Notes: generated by a model from the letters alone, not told the origin. Shown: positions 25,127 through 34,324, numbered from the stretch's first letter. The stretch: DNA of 64,000 nt from Acrocarpospora catenulata (GCF_018476525.1 NZ_JAHCST010000006.1:124001-188000); one strand, 5' to 3'. Program-made: numbers and translations.

Positions 25127-26974
25127 TCAGTCGGTCTCGTCCTCACTCGCGGCGGAGGCGCGCGGAGCCGCCAGGGCCTGGACCACCTCGGTCGGGTCCA
25201 CCGACCCCAGGTAGCTGCGCGCCACCGCCTCGTCGTCGCGGATCTCGTCGGGCGTGCCGTTGGCGATCAGCCGGCCGCGTTCGAGCACGTGGATGCGGTC
25301 GGCGACGTTGCAGACCATCTCGAAGTTGTGCTCCACCAAGATGATCGTCGCGCCGGCGTCGCGCAGGGCGCGCAGCAGGTCGCTCAGCTCCTCCACCTCC
25401 GCGGCGCCCAGTCCCGAGGCCGGTTCGTCCAGCAGCAGGACGGAGGCGTCGGTGCACAACGCGCGGGCGACCTCGACGAGGCGGCGGGTGCCCAGCGGCA
25501 CGCCGCTCGCGTCGGCGTCGGCCACGGGCAGCAGCCCGACCGCGCTCAGCCACCGGGTGGCGGCCTCGCTGTCCTCGACGGCTGACCTGCGGTAGTTCGG
25601 CAGCCGCAGCATCGCGGGCAGGACGCCGGTGTAGTGGCGCCGGTACCGGGCCGACGACACGACCTCGGCGACGGTCATCGACCGGGGCACGACCGGGGTC
25701 TGGAAGGTGCGCGCCACGCCCATGAGCGCCGCCGTCTCCGGACGGCGCGGCGGGAGCACGTCGGCGCCGAGGACGACCCGGCCGGAGTCGGCGCCGTAGT
25801 AACCGGAGATGATGTTGAGCATCGTCGTCTTGCCTGACCCGTTCGCGCCGATCAGCCCGGTGATCTGGCCGGGGGCCGCCTCGATAGTGACGCCGTCGAG
25901 CGCCCGGACCCCGCCGAACGACATGACGATGTCCTGGACCAGCACCCGCTTGCCGGGAACCGGCGGCACGTCGCCGACGTCCGCGACGGACTTGGCGATG
26001 ACGGTCGACCGGATCAGGCCGAGGCGCCGCTTGACCGAACGCACCAGCCGGCGGTACCGGTCACTGGTGAGCAGGACGCCACCGGCGATCAGGAAGGCTC
26101 CGTACACCACGAAGGTGTACTCCTGGAACGCCTCCATCTGGTTGGGACCGAGCTGGAGGATCGCCACGCCGACGACGGCGCCGTAGACCGTCTCGGCGCC
26201 GCCGAGCACGGCGGCGGCGAGAATGGTGATCGCGAACATGAAGTTGAAGTAGTCGGGGGTCACGAACCGATCGAGATAGGCGTAGAGCCAGCCCGCCACG
26301 CCGGCCGGCAACGCGCCCACGACGTAGGCCGTGGCCTTGAGCCGGGTGACGCTGTAGCCGAGCGACTTGGCCAGGACCGGGCTCTCCCGTATCACGCGCA
26401 GCGCCGAGCCGTGCCGGCCGAGGACCAGGTTGCGCATCAGCGTGAGCCACAGAATCAGGCAGCCCACGGTCAGCACGTAGAACCCGTCGGTGCCGAGCGG
26501 CTGTCCGAACAGCACCGGGGCGTTGATGCCCAGCATGCCCGAGGTGCCGCCGGTGTAGGCGTCCAGCAGGTCGGTGGTCTCCGGGATCAGCGCGACCAGG
26601 AAGAAGGAGCACATGGCCAGGCCCCAGCCGGTGATCCGGAGGCCGGGCAGGGCGGTTATCAGGCCCAGGATCGCGACGAAGACCAGGGAGGCCACCAGCG
26701 AGACCGCCATGTCGTAGCCCTGGATGGACAGCCAACCGGTCAGGTACGCCCCCGCGGCGTACATCGCGACCTGGCCGATCGCCAGCTCACCGCCGTACCC
26801 CCAGGCGAGGTTGAGCCCGCTGACCACCAGGGCCAGGATCGAGATCAGCAACACCTGGCGCATGAAGCCGTGACCGGCTCCCCAGTAGGGCGCGGCCATC
26901 ACGAACAGGCCGACGACCAGGGGGGCGACCCACATGTAGCGGGTCAGTGTCACGTCCACTCCGCGGATCTTCAT
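25127..26974 (-). CDS. fused Liv-type permease and ATPase (LivM-LivG)
   Basis: A 615-residue fusion. Residues 1 to about 330 form a LivM-like permease with roughly 8-10 membrane spans (GLNLAWGYGGELAIGQVAMY near residue 60, GSALRVIRESPVLAKSLGYS near 200, and the conserved AVLGGAETVYGAVVG near 275). From about residue 365 a LivG ATPase follows, with Walker A GANGSGKTT, Walker B VLLLDEPASGLG and the H-loop VEHNFEMV. One domain of each kind in one chain removes the need for separate assembly. Start and stop overlap or abut livH (TGATG) and livF. The partner binding protein is most likely encoded at 11.3 kb. Confidence 0.92.
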   Translation of the reverse strand: MKIRGVDVTLTRYMWVAPLVVGLFVMAAPYWGAGHGFMRQVLLISILALVVSGLNLAWGYGGELAIGQVAMYAAGAYLTGWLSIQGYDMAVSLVASLVFVAILGLITALPGLRITGWGLAMCSFFLVALIPETTDLLDAYTGGTSGMLGINAPVLFGQPLGTDGFYVLTVGCLILWLTLMRNLVLGRHGSALRVIRESPVLAKSLGYSVTRLKATAYVVGALPAGVAGWLYAYLDRFVTPDYFNFMFAITILAAAVLGGAETVYGAVVGVAILQLGPNQMEAFQEYTFVVYGAFLIAGGVLLTSDRYRRLVRSVKRRLGLIRSTVIAKSVADVGDVPPVPGKRVLVQDIVMSFGGVRALDGVTIEAAPGQITGLIGANGSGKTTMLNIISGYYGADSGRVVLGADVLPPRRPETAALMGVARTFQTPVVPRSMTVAEVVSSARYRRHYTGVLPAMLRLPNYRRSAVEDSEAATRWLSAVGLLPVADADASGVPLGTRRLVEVARALCTDASVLLLDEPASGLGAAEVEELSDLLRALRDAGATIILVEHNFEMVCNVADRIHVLERGRLIANGTPDEIRDDEAVARSYLGSVDPTEVVQALAAPRASAASEDETD

Positions 26975-27840
26975 CACACCACCCTTTGCTGTCGGCTGCC
27001 GAACAGTCCGGTCGGTCTCAGGAGCAGCACCAACAGGAGAACCGCGAACAGGGCCACGGCGGAGAAACTGGCGCCGAGGTAGAGGGCCGAGACCGACTCG
27101 ACGATGCCCACCGAGAAGCCGCCGACGAGGGCGCCGGGGAACGACCCGAACCCGCCGATCGCCAGCGCGAGGAAGGACTTGAGGGTGATGGCGGTGCCGA
27201 GCGTGACGACGGCGTAGGTGGTGGGGCCGACCGCCGGCCCGACAGCGGCGCCGATCGCGCCGGCCGCCGCCGTGGTCGCCAGCGACATGCGGCGGACGTT
27301 GATCCCCCGCAGCGCGGCGGCGACGCGGTCCTCGGACATCGCGAGGCAGGACAGGCCGGAGAGGGTGAACCGCGACCACCCCCACAGTCCGAGGAAGGCC
27401 AGCAGGGCCACGGCGATCAGGGCCAGGCCGTCGACCGTGACGCGGCCGCCGACCAGGTCGACGACCGTCGGCGAGACCAGGTCCTTCACCTGGAACGGCT
27501 GGTCGCCCCAGATGAGGATGGCAACGCCTTCGATGACGATCGAGGCGCCGACCGTGGTGACGAGTTCACCGTGGGAACCCCGGCCCTGGACGGTCCTGAT
27601 CGCCAGCAGGTTGACCAGGAGGCCGACCAGGAGGCCGAACCCGGCGCCGAGCAGGATGACGACCGCCGGCGGCAGGTCGCCGGTGACGCCGAACTGGTAG
27701 GCGAGCATGGTCCCGAGCATCACGATCGCGCCCTGCGCGAAGTTGAACGCTCCGGCGCCGACGAGCGTCAGGTTGTAGCCGAGGGCGACGATGACGTAGA
27801 TCGATCCGATGACGAGCCCACCGAGGAGGGCGGTCTGCAT
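26974..27840 (-). CDS. livH: Liv-type ABC transporter permease
   Basis: A 288-residue LivH-like permease, very hydrophobic, with about 8 spans. GLVIGSIYVIVALGYNLTL at the N-terminus and the FAQGAIVMLG segment are characteristic, as is the EDRVAAALRGINVRRM cytoplasmic loop that contacts the ATPases. The ATG at 27840 follows a purine-rich site and lies inside the 3' end of the upstream ligase gene, which reads on in another frame for 73 bases. The permease would form the translocation pore with the LivM domain encoded immediately downstream. Confidence 0.92.
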   Translation of the reverse strand: MQTALLGGLVIGSIYVIVALGYNLTLVGAGAFNFAQGAIVMLGTMLAYQFGVTGDLPPAVVILLGAGFGLLVGLLVNLLAIRTVQGRGSHGELVTTVGASIVIEGVAILIWGDQPFQVKDLVSPTVVDLVGGRVTVDGLALIAVALLAFLGLWGWSRFTLSGLSCLAMSEDRVAAALRGINVRRMSLATTAAAGAIGAAVGPAVGPTTYAVVTLGTAITLKSFLALAIGGFGSFPGALVGGFSVGIVESVSALYLGASFSAVALFAVLLLVLLLRPTGLFGSRQQRVV

Positions 27841-29573
27841 GGTGAGTCCTTCCTTGACCTGGCGTCGCGGCCCCGTTCGGCCGCCATGGCCACGAGGTCC
27901 TGGCGCTTGAGCTTGCCCATGCCGGTCAGCGGCAGCTCCGCGGCCGAGATGATGAACACGTGGCGGGGCACCTTGTAGCGGGCGAGCCGCGTCCGGCAGT
28001 GCTCGACCAGTTCCTCCGGCGTCACCGCCACGCCGGCGACCGGGACGATCCAGGCGCAGCCCGTCTCCCCCCACTTCGGGTCGGGCACGCCGACGACGAC
28101 CGCCTGCCCGACCGCGGGGTGGGTGTAGAGCGCGGCCTCCACCTCTTTCGGCGTGACGTTCTCGCCGCCGCTCTTGTACATCTCCTTCACCCGGCCGGTC
28201 AGCACCAGGCACCCGTCCGCACGCAGGTGACCCACATCCCCGGTACGCAGGTAGCCGTCGCGGAAGGACTTGACGTTCTCCAGGTCGTTGTCCCAGTAGC
28301 CGCGGGTGACGGTCGGGCCGGAGATGAGGATCTCGCCGTCCTGGCCGTCGGGGACCGGCTCGCCGGTGTCCAGGTCGACGATCAGACAGCGATGCTGGCG
28401 CCCGCCGGACTCGGCCAGGCCCGCCGCGCCGGAGACCTTCGCCCGGCCGACGGTGTCGGTCAGCACCTCCAGCGGATCCTCCGGCCGGGCGATGAAGGTG
28501 ATGCCCGGCGCCTCGGTCATGCCGTAGCCGGTGCCGAGCTCGGTCGCCCCGAGCACCCGCCGGATGTCCATCCAGCTCGCGGCGGGCACCGCGTTCCCCG
28601 CGGTGAACAGAGCCGTCAGCGAGGACAGGTCATAGTCCTTGCCTTCGGCGGCCGCGACCAGCCGCTGGCTCATCGCCGGCACCGACACGATGTCCCGCAC
28701 CCGGTGGCGTTCGACCTGGGCGAGCTGGTGCTCGGCGTCGAACGTCTTCTCCACCACCGCCGCGCCGCCCACGAACATCGAGGCGAACACGCACTGCATG
28801 AGGCCGAAGATGTGGAAGGTCGGCAGCGCGGTCATGACCCGCCAGCCGTCGTCGTAGGCCCGGCACAGCGCGGTTCCGTAGGCCTCGCGGAGCATGGCGT
28901 CATGCGTCTCGGTCACGCCCTTGGGCAGGGCCGTCGAGCCGGAGGTGTAGAAGAGGTGGGAGGTATCGTGCGGGTCGGCGAGAGAGTCGCCGTCGTAGGA
29001 CGCCGCGCCGGGGGTGAAGGGGGCGTGGGCGAAGGACGGCGTCACCTTGAAGTCGGCCGGCACGACGAAGACCTGCCGCAGGTGCGGGAAGCCCTCCTCG
29101 CCGCCGGCGGCCAGCGTCTCGGTGAACAGCTCCACGCCATCGCGCACCGGTACGTCGGGATCGACGACGACGACGGAACACTGGGACTGCCGGAGGACGA
29201 ACGCCAGCTCGACCGGCGCCAGCAGGTAGTTGAGCGGGACGACCCAGCCGCCCAGCCGGGAGATGGCGAAGGTGGCGGCGTAGAAGTCAAAGCAGTTCCC
29301 CATGAGGAGGCCGACGTGTGCCCCGGGCCCGACCCCCGCCGCCGCGAGCGTGGCGGCGATCTCCCGCGATCGGCGGGCGGTGTCGGCATAGGTGTGGGAG
29401 TCGTCGTCGAAGATCAGGTAAGCCCGGTCCGGCCACCGCGCGGCACTGGCGTCCAGCCGCTGGTCGATGGACATCGGCGCCCACGCGCCGATGCTCTCCT
29501 CAAGCCGCCGGCGGCGCCGGGCGAGGTCGGCGAGGGCGAAGGGCGTCTGCTCGCCCGCGAGGTCAGGGCTCAT
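27768..29573 (-). CDS. acyl-CoA synthetase (AMP-binding)
   Basis: A 601-residue ANL-superfamily ligase. The P-loop is YTSGSTALPKG, A5 is GYGMTEAPG, the hinge YLRTGDVGHLRADG and the C-terminal lysine motif GMGKLKRQD. It forms an acyl-CoA from acid, ATP and CoA. Its last 25 residues are a Ser/Arg-rich tail read over the first 73 bases of livH, beyond the usual family end; this looks like a lost stop. It overlaps the SnoaL gene upstream by ATGA. Being in one operon with an importer suggests vectorial activation of the incoming acid. Confidence 0.92.
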   Translation of the reverse strand: MSPDLAGEQTPFALADLARRRRRLEESIGAWAPMSIDQRLDASAARWPDRAYLIFDDDSHTYADTARRSREIAATLAAAGVGPGAHVGLLMGNCFDFYAATFAISRLGGWVVPLNYLLAPVELAFVLRQSQCSVVVVDPDVPVRDGVELFTETLAAGGEEGFPHLRQVFVVPADFKVTPSFAHAPFTPGAASYDGDSLADPHDTSHLFYTSGSTALPKGVTETHDAMLREAYGTALCRAYDDGWRVMTALPTFHIFGLMQCVFASMFVGGAAVVEKTFDAEHQLAQVERHRVRDIVSVPAMSQRLVAAAEGKDYDLSSLTALFTAGNAVPAASWMDIRRVLGATELGTGYGMTEAPGITFIARPEDPLEVLTDTVGRAKVSGAAGLAESGGRQHRCLIVDLDTGEPVPDGQDGEILISGPTVTRGYWDNDLENVKSFRDGYLRTGDVGHLRADGCLVLTGRVKEMYKSGGENVTPKEVEAALYTHPAVGQAVVVGVPDPKWGETGCAWIVPVAGVAVTPEELVEHCRTRLARYKVPRHVFIISAAELPLTGMGKLKRQDLVAMAAERGRDARSRKDSPCRPPSSVGSSSDRSTSSSPSATT

Positions 29574-29992
29574 GTGGTGGCCTCCGTTCCGGCTGCTCCG
29601 GGCTCCTGACGCAGCAGGCCCGGGTCCCAGTAGTGCGGTCGCATCGCGACGATGGATCCCTGCTCGATCTCGAACATCTCGACGAACGGCATCTCGACGA
29701 CCACTCCGTTGCCGCGCAGCCGGCCCCGGACGGTGCACTCCCGGAAGACCAGGCTTCCCGACTCCGCGAAGCGGTTGGGTGTCTCCCGCCACGACGCCCA
29801 GGTCTGACCGATCTTCCGCATCAGGTCGGCGAACTGTTCGTGGCCCCGGTACTCCCCGCCATAGGGCATGGACGGCGGTTCGGATACGTGGACGTCGGCG
29901 TGCACGTAGGCGAGCGCGCCGTCGAGGTCGCCGACGTTGACATGTTTCATAAACGCCTGGACGATTTCGGTGCCACTCGGCGGTTCGGTCAT
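29570..29992 (-). CDS. SnoaL-like NTF2-fold protein
   Basis: A 140-residue protein similar in layout to the one at 4.7 kb (both have a PYGGxxxG segment after about 45 residues: SMPYGGEYRG here, AIPYGGTFTG there). No reaction can be named; isomerase, dehydratase or cyclase chemistry are known in the fold. It lies between acyl-CoA dehydrogenase (31 bases upstream) and the acyl-CoA ligase (ATGA overlap) in the Liv operon. The two paralogues in one regulon suggest parallel handling of similar intermediates. Confidence 0.8.
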   Translation of the reverse strand: MTEPPSGTEIVQAFMKHVNVGDLDGALAYVHADVHVSEPPSMPYGGEYRGHEQFADLMRKIGQTWASWRETPNRFAESGSLVFRECTVRGRLRGNGVVVEMPFVEMFEIEQGSIVAMRPHYWDPGLLRQEPGAAGTEATT

Positions 29993-30023
29993 TGTTCCTG
30001 CCTGTCGGTCCGTTCGGTGGTGG

Positions 30024-31169
30024 TCAGCGCGGCAGACCCGCGTGCTTCTTCAGCCAGCGCGAGATGACGACGTGCTGGATTTCGTTGGTCCCCTCGCCGA
30101 TGGCCTCCAGGCGCACGTCGCGGAAGTACCGCTCGATCGGCAGGTCGCTGACGTAGCCGATGCCGCCGTGGATGCGCAGCGCCTCCTCGGTGACGAACAG
30201 GCCGGCCTCCGAACAGACGAGTTTGGCCATCGAGCAGGCGAGCTGGATGTCCTCGCCCGCGTCGTACCGCGCGGCGGCGTGGTCCAGCATCAGCTCGGCC
30301 GACCGGACGCGCACCGCCATGTCGGCCAGCTTGAACGCGATCGCCTGGTGCTGGTCGATCGGCTTGCCGAACGCCTCCCGCTGGGCGGCGTAGGAGATCG
30401 ACTGGTCGAGGGCGGCCCTGGCCAGCCCGAGGGCGATCGCCCCGACGTGCATCCGGCCGACGTCGATGCGGTTGAGGAACGCGTGCTGGCCCCGGCCGAG
30501 CATGTCCGGCCCGCCGAGCAGGCCGGCGGCCGGGATCCGGTGACCGCTGTAGGTCATCTCCACCGTGTCCGACGCGCGGTGCCCGAGCTTGTCGAAGGGC
30601 TGTGAGACCGACAGCGTCGGGCCGGGCGCGGCCGGATCCCGTTCGACGAGAAAGGCGGAGAGGCGGTCACCGGTGCGGGCGGCCAGCACGATCAGGTTCG
30701 CCCTGGATCCGTTGGTGACCCAGGTCTTCGCTCCATCGATGACGTAATCGTCGCCGTCGAGTTCGGCCCGGCACAGCAGCGCGCTGGTGTCACTGCCGGC
30801 CTGCGGCTCGGACAGTGAGATGGACGCGATCACCTCGCCCGCTGCCAGCTTCGGCAGCCAGTGCTCCTTCTGCTCCTCGGTCCCGAACGTCTGGATCAGG
30901 CCTCCGGCGACCCAGATCGTGGTGACGGTGCCGGCCAGGGACGCCCACGCGTACGCCAGCTCCTCCACGATCCGGACCCGGGTCGACTCGTTGAGGCTCA
31001 GACCGCCGTATTTCTCGTCGATCCCCGCACCGAAGAGGCCCATCTCCGCGAGTGCCGGGCCGAAGACCCACGGATGGGCGCCCTCCCGTTCCAAGCGTGT
31101 CGCGACCGGAGCGACCTCCGTACGGGCGTATCGCCGTACCGCCTCGACGATCTCCACGTTCACACTCAT
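30024..31169 (-). CDS. acyl-CoA dehydrogenase
   Basis: A 381-residue FAD flavoprotein. SLSEPQAGSD and WVTNGSRANL are the flavin and substrate contact segments, and EAIGEGTNEIQ near the C-terminus holds the catalytic Glu in the GEGTxEIQ setting. It introduces the 2,3-double bond in an acyl-CoA and passes electrons to electron-transfer flavoprotein, which is not encoded here. It is the first gene of the operon dehydrogenase-SnoaL-ligase-livH-livMG-livF, under its own CTGA-N4-TCAG element. Being a single-chain enzyme of normal length it probably forms a homotetramer rather than the heterotetramer seen for some steroid enzymes. Confidence 0.93.
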   Translation of the reverse strand: MSVNVEIVEAVRRYARTEVAPVATRLEREGAHPWVFGPALAEMGLFGAGIDEKYGGLSLNESTRVRIVEELAYAWASLAGTVTTIWVAGGLIQTFGTEEQKEHWLPKLAAGEVIASISLSEPQAGSDTSALLCRAELDGDDYVIDGAKTWVTNGSRANLIVLAARTGDRLSAFLVERDPAAPGPTLSVSQPFDKLGHRASDTVEMTYSGHRIPAAGLLGGPDMLGRGQHAFLNRIDVGRMHVGAIALGLARAALDQSISYAAQREAFGKPIDQHQAIAFKLADMAVRVRSAELMLDHAAARYDAGEDIQLACSMAKLVCSEAGLFVTEEALRIHGGIGYVSDLPIERYFRDVRLEAIGEGTNEIQHVVISRWLKKHAGLPR

Positions 31170-31194
31170 CGGGCACTCCCTGTCCGCACATCTT

Positions 31195-31212
31195 AGTGCA
31201 CTGATCGGTCAG
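31195..31212 (-). promoter_or_regulatory. CTGA-N4-TCAG / TGCACT element
   Basis: Read toward the acyl-CoA dehydrogenase: CTGA CCGA TCAG followed by TGCACT, about 25 bases from the start codon. The dyad is perfect. Confidence 0.6.
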
Positions 31213-31305
31213 ACTACTTAGCTGAGGACGGGTCGGCAAGGGTCCGTTAACGCGAACTGAGCGGACCTGCGGGCGGGCCGCACGGCCGGGCGATTGATTA
31301 AGTTA

Positions 31306-31323
31306 CTGTATGATTAGTATACT
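31306..31323 (+). promoter_or_regulatory. CTGT-N4-TTAG / TATACT element
   Basis: CTGT ATGA TTAG followed directly by TATACT. It ends 9 bases before an ATG at 31333 and 27 bases before the preferred ATG at 31351. Confidence 0.55.
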
Positions 31324-31350
31324 AGCGTCATTATGCATGAAGGGTGGAGG

Positions 31351-32424
31351 ATGGCACACTCCCCGCAGGTCGAGCAGCCGAGCGACGGCGTGGCCCACGT
31401 GGCCACAGCCGCCTGTGACGACTGGACGGCGCCCGGCGCCCATGAGGTCAGCGACGGCGTCCACCGCATCCCTCTCCCACTGCCGCAGGACGGCCTGCGG
31501 GCCGTCAACGTCTACGCACTCGAAGCGTCTGACGGGCTGCTGCTGGTCGACGGCGGCTGGGCGCTACAGGCGGCACGGGACGCGCTGGAGAAGGCGGTGC
31601 GGTCGCTCGGCCACAGCCTGCGCGACATCTCGCGCTTCGTCGTCACCCACGCCCACCGCGACCACTACACGCAGGCCGTGGCGATCCGGCGCGAATTCGG
31701 GAGCAGGGTGGCCCTCGGCGCCCTGGAGCGTGAATCGCTGGAGCAGGCGATGGCCCCGGGCCCGGGCGGCAGGTCGATGCTGGCCCTGCTGCGCCGGGCC
31801 GACGCCGGCGAGTTGGCCGAGGACCTGCTGGCGGCCGGATTCGGCCGCGCCATGGAGCCGCGCGCCTGGGAGCTGCCGGATCAGTGGCTGACCGGAGGCG
31901 AGCGCATCCCGGTCGACGCGCAGCGCCACCTCGAAGCGATCCACACGCCGGGCCACACGCGGGGGCACATCGTCTTCGCCGACCGTCACCGCGACCTGCT
32001 CTTCACCGGCGACCACGTGCTCCCCCACATCACGCCGTCGATCGGTTTCGAGGCCGCCCAGGCCCAGCTGCCCCTGCAGGACTTCCTCGACTCCCTCGAA
32101 CGGGTCCGCGAACTGCCCGACATGGCGATGCTCCCAGCCCACGGCGCGCCGGGACCGAGCGTTCACCGGCGCGCCGCCGAACTGCTGGAGCATCACGAGA
32201 ACAGGCTGGCGCTGTGCCGGGCCGAAGTGCGTCCCACCGGCACCACGGGCTACGACGTCGCCAGGGCGCTGGCCTGGACGAGCCGGGGCCGACGTTTCCG
32301 GGAACTCGATCCGCTCAACCAGATGCTCGCCGTCTCGGAGACCCTCGCCCACCTCGACGTACTGGTCTCCCGCGGCGTCCTCTCCTGTGAGGAACGGGCC
32401 GATGTCCGCCGCTACGCCTGCTGA
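31351..32424 (+). CDS. metallo-beta-lactamase-fold hydrolase
   Basis: A protein of about 357 residues. The two-metal motif THAHRDH lies near residues 99-105 (HxHxDH), followed by the TPGHTRGH histidine and FTGDHVLPH aspartate, giving a complete dinuclear site. The C-terminal helix-rich region (DVARALAWTSRGRRF) resembles LACTB2-like/hydroxyacyl-thioester hydrolases. Such enzymes often hydrolyse CoA or glutathione thioesters, or lactones. ATG 31351 is preferred because AAGGG lies 6 bases upstream; ATG 31333 would be nearly leaderless. A lactone or CoA-ester hydrolase would fit a pathway with a Baeyer-Villiger enzyme (inference). Confidence 0.85.
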   Translation: MAHSPQVEQPSDGVAHVATAACDDWTAPGAHEVSDGVHRIPLPLPQDGLRAVNVYALEASDGLLLVDGGWALQAARDALEKAVRSLGHSLRDISRFVVTHAHRDHYTQAVAIRREFGSRVALGALERESLEQAMAPGPGGRSMLALLRRADAGELAEDLLAAGFGRAMEPRAWELPDQWLTGGERIPVDAQRHLEAIHTPGHTRGHIVFADRHRDLLFTGDHVLPHITPSIGFEAAQAQLPLQDFLDSLERVRELPDMAMLPAHGAPGPSVHRRAAELLEHHENRLALCRAEVRPTGTTGYDVARALAWTSRGRRFRELDPLNQMLAVSETLAHLDVLVSRGVLSCEERADVRRYAC

Positions 32425-32440
32425 CGGGCCAGCTTAATTA

Positions 32441-32458
32441 CTAATCACTCAGTTTATT
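32441..32458 (+). promoter_or_regulatory. CTAA-N4-TCAG / TTTATT element upstream of DoxX-like gene
   Basis: CTAA TCAC TCAG followed by TTTATT, located between the metallo-hydrolase stop and the DoxX-like start. Confidence 0.5.
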
Positions 32459-32528
32459 TGTCGTCTCCAGGTTGATGTTCACGGTGAGCCGTCTCGCCAA
32501 CTTGGCTGAACCACGGTGGAGGAGTCAG

Positions 32529-33026
32529 GTGGAAACCGACCTCGCGGCGTTCATCCTGCGACTGGCGCTCGGGCCGATGCTCGTCGCGCACGGCTGGAAC
32601 AAACTCTTCGGATCGGGGGGATTGACCGGCACACAGGGCTGGTTCGAGGCGCTCGGCCTGCGCCCGGCGTGGCTGCACGCCCGGATGGCGGCGACCGTGG
32701 AGATCGGTGCCGGCGTGTTCCTGACGCTTGGCCTGCTGACCGGGCTTGACGCCACGGCGTACGTGGCCCTGATGGTCGTCGCCACCCTCACCGACCACCG
32801 CGGCAAGGGCTACTTCGTCTTCAAGGGCGGCGGCGAGTACACGATCCTCATCGCCATGGCGTCGGTCGGTGTCGCCGCGCTGGGTCCCGGCCGCTGGTCG
32901 CTCGACCACCTGCTCGGACTCGACCTGTACGGCTGGCGGTGGGCCGCCATCGCCGCGATCGGCGGAACGGTGGCCGCGGCGGGTCTCCTGGCGACCTCGT
33001 ACCGGCCGACGGAGACCAGACCCTGA
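32529..33026 (+). CDS. DoxX-family membrane protein
   Basis: A protein of about 165 residues with four hydrophobic spans and the DoxX marks FILRLALGPMLVAHGWNKLF and the central GLLTGLDATAYVALM. DoxX-like proteins are small membrane proteins associated with quinone or thiosulfate redox and redox stress; function here is not known. GTG 32529 is chosen for GGTGGAGGAG upstream; an ATG at 32475 would add 18 residues with no clear ribosome site. It has its own copy of the shared promoter element and ends at a strong hairpin. Confidence 0.82.
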   Translation: METDLAAFILRLALGPMLVAHGWNKLFGSGGLTGTQGWFEALGLRPAWLHARMAATVEIGAGVFLTLGLLTGLDATAYVALMVVATLTDHRGKGYFVFKGGGEYTILIAMASVGVAALGPGRWSLDHLLGLDLYGWRWAAIAAIGGTVAAAGLLATSYRPTETRP

Positions 33027-33035
33027 CCTGCCCCA

Positions 33036-33071
33036 GGGATGGCGGGCCATGCGTGCATGGCCCGCCATCCC
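33036..33071. terminator. bidirectional hairpin terminator
   Basis: A perfect 16-bp stem (GGGATGGCGGGCCATG and its complement) with a CGTG loop, followed by TTT on the plus strand, lies between the convergent DoxX-like and amidohydrolase genes. Confidence 0.8.
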
Positions 33072-33085
33072 TTTCCTCGAAGAGA

Positions 33086-34324
33086 TCAGCCCCGGGAGGT
33101 GTCGATGTTGTAGAGCCTCGCGGCGTTGCCGCTGAGCACGGCCTCACGCTTGGCGAAGTCCACCTTCTCCAGGGTCGCCCCGATCTGCTTGAGCGGCTCG
33201 GGGTAGAGGCACGTGGGGTGCGGGAAGTCGGTCTCGAACATGACCTTGTCCCAGCCGACGAAGTCGATGTCGCGCAGCAGCGTCTGGTTCTCGAACCAGA
33301 AGCAGGAGTAGATCTGCCGGTGGAAGTACTCCGAGGGCTTCATCGACAGCCGCACGTTGGCCTCGTCGGCCTGGTAGTCGAGCGCCTCCAGCAGGAAGGG
33401 CATCCACCCGATGCCGCTCTCGACCGAGACGAACTTGAGGTTCGGGTGCCGCTCCAGGATGCCGGAGAAGATCAGGTTGGCGACCACCCGGGCGTTGCCG
33501 AGGTAGAGCATCGCCGAGCCGATGGCCAGGCGCTTCGATTCCTCGAAGCTGGGCCACGGCGAGTCGCCGTACCACTGGACACCGGTGTCGCTGGCTCCCA
33601 CGTGGAAGTTGATCGGCATGCCGAGCGACTCGCACACCTCCCACAGCGGCTCCCAGTGCAGGTCGCTCAGGTCGGGGAGATCCTGGTGCTGCGGGTCGGA
33701 GGTGATGTTGACACCCTTGAGGCCCTGGGCGTGCACCCGCTGGGTCTCCTTGACCGCGGCCTCGATGTCCCACCAAGGGATCATCGCCATGCCGTGCAGG
33801 CGGCCGTTGGAGTTCTCGTAGAGCTCGATCATCGTGTCGTTCCAGATCTGGGCGCAGAGCAGGCGGAGCTGGCGGTCCTCGATCGCCTTGAACGCCTGGC
33901 CGCCGAAACCGACCACGTTGGGGTAGATGATCTGGCCCCAGATGCCGACCTCGTCCATCAGGTCGAGCCGGGGCTCCAGGAAGGAGGCCGCCGGGGAGAC
34001 CTCGGTGAGCGGCCAGTGGGTGAAGCCGGGCCCCTTGTGTTTCACGTTCTGGTGGTTGATGACCGACCCGCCTCCGGCGCGGCCCATCACGTTGTCGCCG
34101 ACGACCCAGATCCACATGTCGGCCGACTCCATCCGGCCCTTGTGGGGGTTGTAGATCTCCCGTCCGGCCGAGGACACCACCCGGGGCACCTGGTCCTTGT
34201 ACTTCTCCGGTGCCAGGCGGGTCCACAGGTCGGCGGGCTCCGTCAGGTGCGTGTCAGCGTCGATCACCTTGATGCCCTTGATCGACTCAGGGGTCCGGCC
34301 GCTGTAGTTCAGCACTTCGGTCAT
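33086..34324 (-). CDS. amidohydrolase family 2 (TIM-barrel metal hydrolase/decarboxylase)
   Basis: A 412-residue protein of the amidohydrolase_2 family. The N-terminal metal motif is DADTHLTEP, the barrel histidine is in PINFHVGAS, and the C-terminal aspartate is in FETDFPHP. The family contains hydrolases and non-oxidative decarboxylases (gamma-resorcylate, ACMS type); actinobacterial relatives are common in steroid and aromatic clusters with unsettled roles. GAGAG precedes the ATG. It is the second gene of an operon whose first gene is the double CoA-transferase 53 bases upstream, so it likely acts on the CoA-transferase product or substrate. Confidence 0.88.
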   Translation of the reverse strand: MTEVLNYSGRTPESIKGIKVIDADTHLTEPADLWTRLAPEKYKDQVPRVVSSAGREIYNPHKGRMESADMWIWVVGDNVMGRAGGGSVINHQNVKHKGPGFTHWPLTEVSPAASFLEPRLDLMDEVGIWGQIIYPNVVGFGGQAFKAIEDRQLRLLCAQIWNDTMIELYENSNGRLHGMAMIPWWDIEAAVKETQRVHAQGLKGVNITSDPQHQDLPDLSDLHWEPLWEVCESLGMPINFHVGASDTGVQWYGDSPWPSFEESKRLAIGSAMLYLGNARVVANLIFSGILERHPNLKFVSVESGIGWMPFLLEALDYQADEANVRLSMKPSEYFHRQIYSCFWFENQTLLRDIDFVGWDKVMFETDFPHPTCLYPEPLKQIGATLEKVDFAKREAVLSGNAARLYNIDTSRG

